Below are positions 61,301 to 64,000 of a stretch of 64,000 nt of DNA, one piece after another (the stretch's first letter is position 1; each line of letters begins with the position of its first letter). The notes beneath the pieces were generated by a model, which saw only the letters and a list, made by a program, of their open reading frames with translations, did not search any database and had not been told where the DNA came from. The stretch spans positions 1-64,000 of the forward strand of contig WBMW01003969.1 of assembly GCA_013396635.1 (NCBI GenBank). Direction: 5' to 3'. Made by a program: the position numbers and the translations under genes. The stretch is from Penelope pileata (lineage: Eukaryota > Chordata > Aves > Galliformes > Cracidae).

Positions 61301-64000
61301 AGCCCATACTTCAACAATGTGACTTCTAATCTGTGCCCAGCCTGTACCTTCCAATAAAAGCTCACATCACTTCTACACGGAAAGTGAATTTTCTTTTAGT
61401 TTGCTGAAATACTGCAGTTTACAGAATCAAATTATCTGAGGGAGATCAAAAAGCACAGTTAGGGAAAAGCTTTACCGAGGACAGATCTAAATTAGAAGTC
61501 ACTTTTCAAGGTAGAAAAAAAAATATTCAAAGAATCAGTCAAACCATTCAACAGAAAAGAGCTCCCAAATATAAGTCAGAACAAGAGAGGAGGGAATATG
61601 CTTGCATCATCTGGGGGACAGTCAGCAACCTCGTGCTTTCTTCTCCACATTAAATGCATGGCAATTTGGGACCACAAAGTAGGACAGAGCTGTATAGTAG
61701 GCAGTGCATTTCATTCTCTCCTACAACTACAAGCTTGTTAAGAAAGGGACTGCAGTAAGGCTGCTGTGAGATAGCAAGAAGAAAAACACAGCTTCTTCAG
61801 ACAAAATGGAGCAAAAGGCCACTCTCAACTTCTAGTTATTCCAAACACAAAAAAGGCTTTCTCCTCTCCTTAGCACTGTCCCCTGCCTTGAGAGAAGTGA
61901 TCAGGCCACAGCCCTTCACCTCTGAGACTAGAAAATTCACGTCTGCATGAGTAGCTGCAATGCATCATCTCTGCATAGACACACACCAGCATACGCAATG
62001 CACTGTCCCTAAAATGTCACTTCACAGTCTAAACCAGATGCTGCACAGAGCTCAATTCAAAGGGAAGAAGTTGACCAACACTGATACCCTACCACCTTTT
62101 GAAGATTCTGCAGACTTAGCCACAGCAATCATCTTTGTAGATGGAGTCTGATCATGACAAACTTGATGCAAGAAGTTTATGGACTTTCCTATCAGGAGCA
62201 CCTGAAAAAAAGAGATTTTTTTTTTTAATTCAACAATCACTTGCATGTAAGATAAAAGTTAACAAAAAATCCACCCGCAACTACCAGGACAACAAGGTAT
62301 TTTGTCGTCTTTCTTCACTCCTAGCTTCACAATTCCAGAACTCCACTGACAACATAAAAGGGTTTTAAACACTCAAGATCTCCCTAAACAAAGGATATTG
62401 GTAAGAGAATGGAAGAAAAGAAACAGTCTTAAGTCCTCTTCAGCAAATATTTCTATTAATTTAGCTATTCTTAAAATGAATACTTATTGTTAATTTTGGT
62501 CTCCATTTTCTCAATAAAAATCTCAACAGTATAGGCCAACAAATCATCAGAAGATTAATTTTTGAATATATACCTTTTTTGATTGCTCCATTGTAATAAA
62601 AGAAGGGATCATTGATTTCCTCAAAGTGTATTTGTCATGCCACAACCGGTCAGTTTTAACTGTAGGATCTGAAGCTACAAAAAACTGTAGATTTAAATAA
62701 ATATTAAAAAGTAAAAGAGGAACGTGAGCTGTAGAATAGCTGTAGAATTTCTAGAGGAACTCTGCAATCACAAACTGTTCTACCCAACCTGACAAACCAA
62801 AGTTATTTATGGGGCTAGGGAAAACAATACGTAGCCAAGAAGAAAATTCTCTCCCTCACTTTGGAAGAAATGAACTTTTTATCTGAAAATACAGGGCTTG
62901 CATAACAAAGAACCCTGCATACATTACTACTGCTACACTAAGCAGGAAGAGACAGAGATTATGTTTCCATCAGAAGTGAGGATCTGTCATACTACATCAC
63001 TGCAACTGCAGAACATTGCACTAATACTGAATCCATGAACAAGTGTCACGTTTCATGCTGTTATTGTATATATTACTTACTCATGTTATACGTTGACACC
63101 ACACTTCTCAAGTTCTCCTCTAAGCTTCCTACAGATTTCCACAAAGCAAACGAACAAAGATAAAATACTTAGCACATGTGAATTACCTCATGGTATGTAT
63201 CCTCCAGCTCTCCATCATAAATCCAGCGATAAAGGAAATTCAGTACAGGATGGGATACTAGGCCAAGAATGTGTTGAACCAGAGACCTCATGTAGGGATC
63301 TCCTGTTTTAGTATAGGCATGAACTGCTGAAGCTAGTTCGCCTCCTTTTCTCCCTGTAAGTTCATAGGGGAGAGGAACAGAAATGTATGAAGGAAGAAAA
63401 AAAACCACTCCACACTTAAATTCAGCAGCCATTGCATTTAACTAGTCATACGTCACTCAGGGCTTATTGAACAGCAATTCTAAACAGCAATTCTGTTTAG
63501 AAAGTAAATTTGTTAGTGTTGATAGGGAATGCTTAGGTTTTAAGGCATGAATCATTAATCTCACTGAAGTATTGGAGCCTATTTAAAGCCAGTCATTTTG
63601 TAGTGCTAGTGGGGTTTACCACACTATAATATTCTCTGAAAGATAACTAAAATTGAATAATTGAAAACAGTGTGAAAGGCACATCCCTGAAATTTGAAGG
63701 ATATTTTAAGCATGTCCTAGTTTAATAAAAACAAACAAACAAGAAAACACATCAAGAAGTTTAAGTGTATCTAAACAGCACTGTAATTCATCAGTTTTCT
63801 GCTTGAACTAAGAAAAAGAGATAGTTCTAAAGATTACCTATTCAAGATATTCAAAAAACATGGTAGTAATGTTACTGATATTCAAATATGGCATGCACAA
63901 TCACTCAGAAGTTAAATAACTTCCCCGAAAACGTTAAATGAACATTAAACAGACCTTGACAGTGGTCAACAAGTGCTGCAAGGGTCTTCAGCCTTATTTT
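52235..64000 (-). CDS. TUBGCP3: Gamma-tubulin complex component 3 (GCP3), C-terminal part, 13 exons, 5' end outside
   Basis: GCP3 pairs with GCP2 and two gamma-tubulins in the gamma-tubulin small complex, the unit of the ring complex that nucleates microtubules at centrosomes and in the cytoplasm. Exons on the minus strand, in transcript order: 64000-63955 (partial), 63353-63187, 62684-62574, 62201-62096, 61141-60952, 59708-59573, 58783-58715, 57527-57392, 54861-54773, 54636-54505, 54128-53988, 53284-53168 and 52393-52235. They total 1599 nt, giving 532 residues plus TGA in one frame, with GT-AG at all twelve introns. Human GCP3 has about 907 residues, so this is the last 60% or so: the later part of GRIP1, the whole gamma-tubulin-binding GRIP2 (for example RRYLLLGQGDFIRHL, LDYHVDGPIATVFT, YLRVFNFLWRAKRMEYI), an acidic EEEEEN loop and the basic tail ending GRRSSHM. 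No frameshift or stop is seen. The identity rests on strong similarity to the family as I know it. Confidence 0.97.
52683..52870. mobile_element. Possible LTR-derived patch with G-rich tract, last intron
   Basis: It starts near TGTCCTAGTTT, has a G-rich tract GGGGAGGGGGGAGGGGGAG at 52704-52722, then TGCTGAGCCAACCCATAACA, a string I associate loosely with bird LTRs. The assignment is weak. The G-rich tract may form a quadruplex, on the strand opposite to the TUBGCP3 transcript. Confidence 0.25.
53168..53284 (-). CDS. TUBGCP3: TUBGCP3 exon, 117 nt
   Basis: 39 codons, phase 0, from GKWGVTASEEEEENKRI to QLRILTHFYQ. The acceptor is TTGTAG and the donor GTACCC. The acidic run of Glu is the flexible insertion in GRIP2. 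Confidence 0.95.
53988..54128 (-). CDS. TUBGCP3: TUBGCP3 exon, 141 nt
   Basis: 47 codons, phase 0, from [20 protein letters not shown] to EERKKQRELE. The acceptor is TCACAG and the donor GTACAA. It forms a long charged helix. Confidence 0.96.
54505..54636 (-). CDS. TUBGCP3: TUBGCP3 exon, 132 nt
   Basis: 44 codons, phase 0, from VLECSWDELWNKVQQAQD to RCLLDSDSR. The acceptor is CTCCAG and the donor GTAAGT, the strongest here. The intron before it is only 136 nt. Confidence 0.97.
54773..54861 (-). CDS. TUBGCP3: TUBGCP3 exon, 89 nt
   Basis: Two bases complete Glu, then 29 codons from LSGVLHQCHVLASEMVHF to QYYITFE. The acceptor is TTACAG and the donor GTATAC. The longest intron of the window (2530 nt) lies just upstream in transcript direction. 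Confidence 0.96.
57392..57527 (-). CDS. TUBGCP3: TUBGCP3 exon, 136 nt
   Basis: 45 codons plus one base, from VFTRECMSHYLRVFNFLW to NAKLLKSMP. The acceptor is TTGTAG and the donor GTAAGA. It contains the YLRVFNFLW core that contacts gamma-tubulin in GCP proteins. Confidence 0.97.
58715..58783 (-). CDS. TUBGCP3: TUBGCP3 exon, 69 nt
   Basis: 23 codons, phase 0, from VSPGDTGWDVFSLDYHV to DGPIAT. This is the smallest exon here. The acceptor is ATTCAG and the donor GTAATG. The Asp-Tyr-x-Val-x-Gly-Pro segment is typical of GRIP2. Confidence 0.95.
59573..59708 (-). CDS. TUBGCP3: TUBGCP3 exon, 136 nt
   Basis: One base completes Lys, then 45 codons from PELARPATTLYQHNLTGI to KRLDVRLLE. The acceptor is TTCCAG and the donor GTCTGT. 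It marks the linker into GRIP2. Confidence 0.96.
60952..61141 (-). CDS. TUBGCP3: TUBGCP3 exon, 190 nt
   Basis: The exon completes Ala, then encodes ADLFTDLENAFQEKIDAAYF through RRYLLLGQGDFIRHLMDLL and two bases of Lys. The acceptor is TTTTAG and the donor GTAAGA. It includes the well-conserved LLGQGDF segment at the end of GRIP1. Confidence 0.97.
62096..62201 (-). CDS. TUBGCP3: TUBGCP3 exon, 106 nt
   Basis: 35 codons plus one base, from VLLIGKSINFLHQVCHDQ to KSAESSK. The final G joins CT of the next exon to make Ala. The acceptor is TTTCAG and the donor GTGGTA, which is weak at position +4. Confidence 0.95.
62574..62684 (-). CDS. TUBGCP3: TUBGCP3 exon, 111 nt
   Basis: 37 codons, phase 0 at both ends, from FFVASDPTVKTDRLWHDKY to ITMEQSKK. 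The acceptor is CTACAG and the donor GTATAT. Confidence 0.96.
63187..63353 (-). CDS. TUBGCP3: TUBGCP3 exon, 167 nt
   Basis: It completes a split Gly codon, then encodes 55 residues from RKGGELASAVHAYTKTGD to DGELEDTYHE. The acceptor is CTTACAG and the donor GTAATT. This is a GRIP1 helical region. Confidence 0.96.
63955..64000 (-). CDS. TUBGCP3: TUBGCP3 exon, partial at window edge
   Basis: The 46 visible nt encode KIRLKTLAALVDHCQ plus the first base of a Gly codon. The donor is CAAG|GTCTGT. The exon continues beyond 64000. It belongs to the GRIP1 half. Confidence 0.93.

Larger units (their letters stand above)
52394..63954 (-). other. TUBGCP3: TUBGCP3 introns
   Basis: Twelve introns of 601, 502, 372, 954, 1243, 789, 1187, 2530, 136, 376, 703 and 774 nt in transcript order. 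Within them I see no other gene. The open frame of 148 codons at 60344-60790 (minus) has no known domain and I treat it as chance. An A13 run near 56109 and the LTR-like patch near 52.7 kb are the only notable repeats. Confidence 0.8.

Noticed and set aside
1..64000. CRISPR arrays, operons, phage or plasmid features
   Set aside because: No regularly spaced repeats. Gene structure, introns and repeats are those of a vertebrate nuclear genome.

Overview
The window looks like nuclear DNA of a bird, probably a galliform such as chicken, though the species is not proven. The evidence is many CR1 LINE fragments (three with near-identical 3' ends), an LTR type I know from bird genomes, introns with GT-AG borders, and a vertebrate-type tRNA-Val gene. 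Two single-base ambiguities (N) sit at 55 and 24959. There is no sign of prokaryotic gene layout.

The only certain protein gene is at the right end: the last 13 coding exons of TUBGCP3 (gamma-tubulin complex component 3, GCP3), on the minus strand from the window edge at 64000 to the stop codon at 52237-52235. The exons sum to 1599 nt, or 533 codons including the stop, in one unbroken frame with GT-AG at every junction. They encode about the C-terminal 60% of the protein: the rest of GRIP1, all of GRIP2 and the basic tail. The 5' part lies beyond 64000. In human 13q34 the order is SOX1-SPACA7-TUBGCP3, with the TUBGCP3 3' end facing SOX1. Positions 1 to about 52 kb are therefore probably the gene-poor interval on the SOX1 side.

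That 52 kb holds one clear RNA gene, tRNA-Val(AAC) at 32080-32152, in a small CpG-rich patch with a Pol III T-run and a perfect 9-bp hairpin just downstream. It also holds CR1 fragments in both orientations, a broken LTR locus near 18 kb, microsatellites and homopolymers, and long AT-rich stretches where I see no gene. Some AT-rich parts carry clustered TAATTA cores or an RFX-like X-box and could be regulatory.

Four observations deserve a second look. (1) A row of exon-like modules on the plus strand at 50.1-51.3 kb, convergent with TUBGCP3. They are joinable in one frame, carry a repeated 11-bp motif and end in a cysteine-rich segment, in the position SPACA7 holds in mammals. (2) A 93-codon ATG ORF at 17228-17509 with one hydrophobic span and an AATAAA 32 nt after the stop. 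(3) The first 23 bases of the window are identical to the sequence just downstream of the tRNA-Val gene, and both copies lead into CR1, so a second tRNA-Val may end at the left window edge. (4) A relic at 17.9-18.7 kb with two pieces of one LTR type in opposite orientations flanking a 100-codon open stretch.
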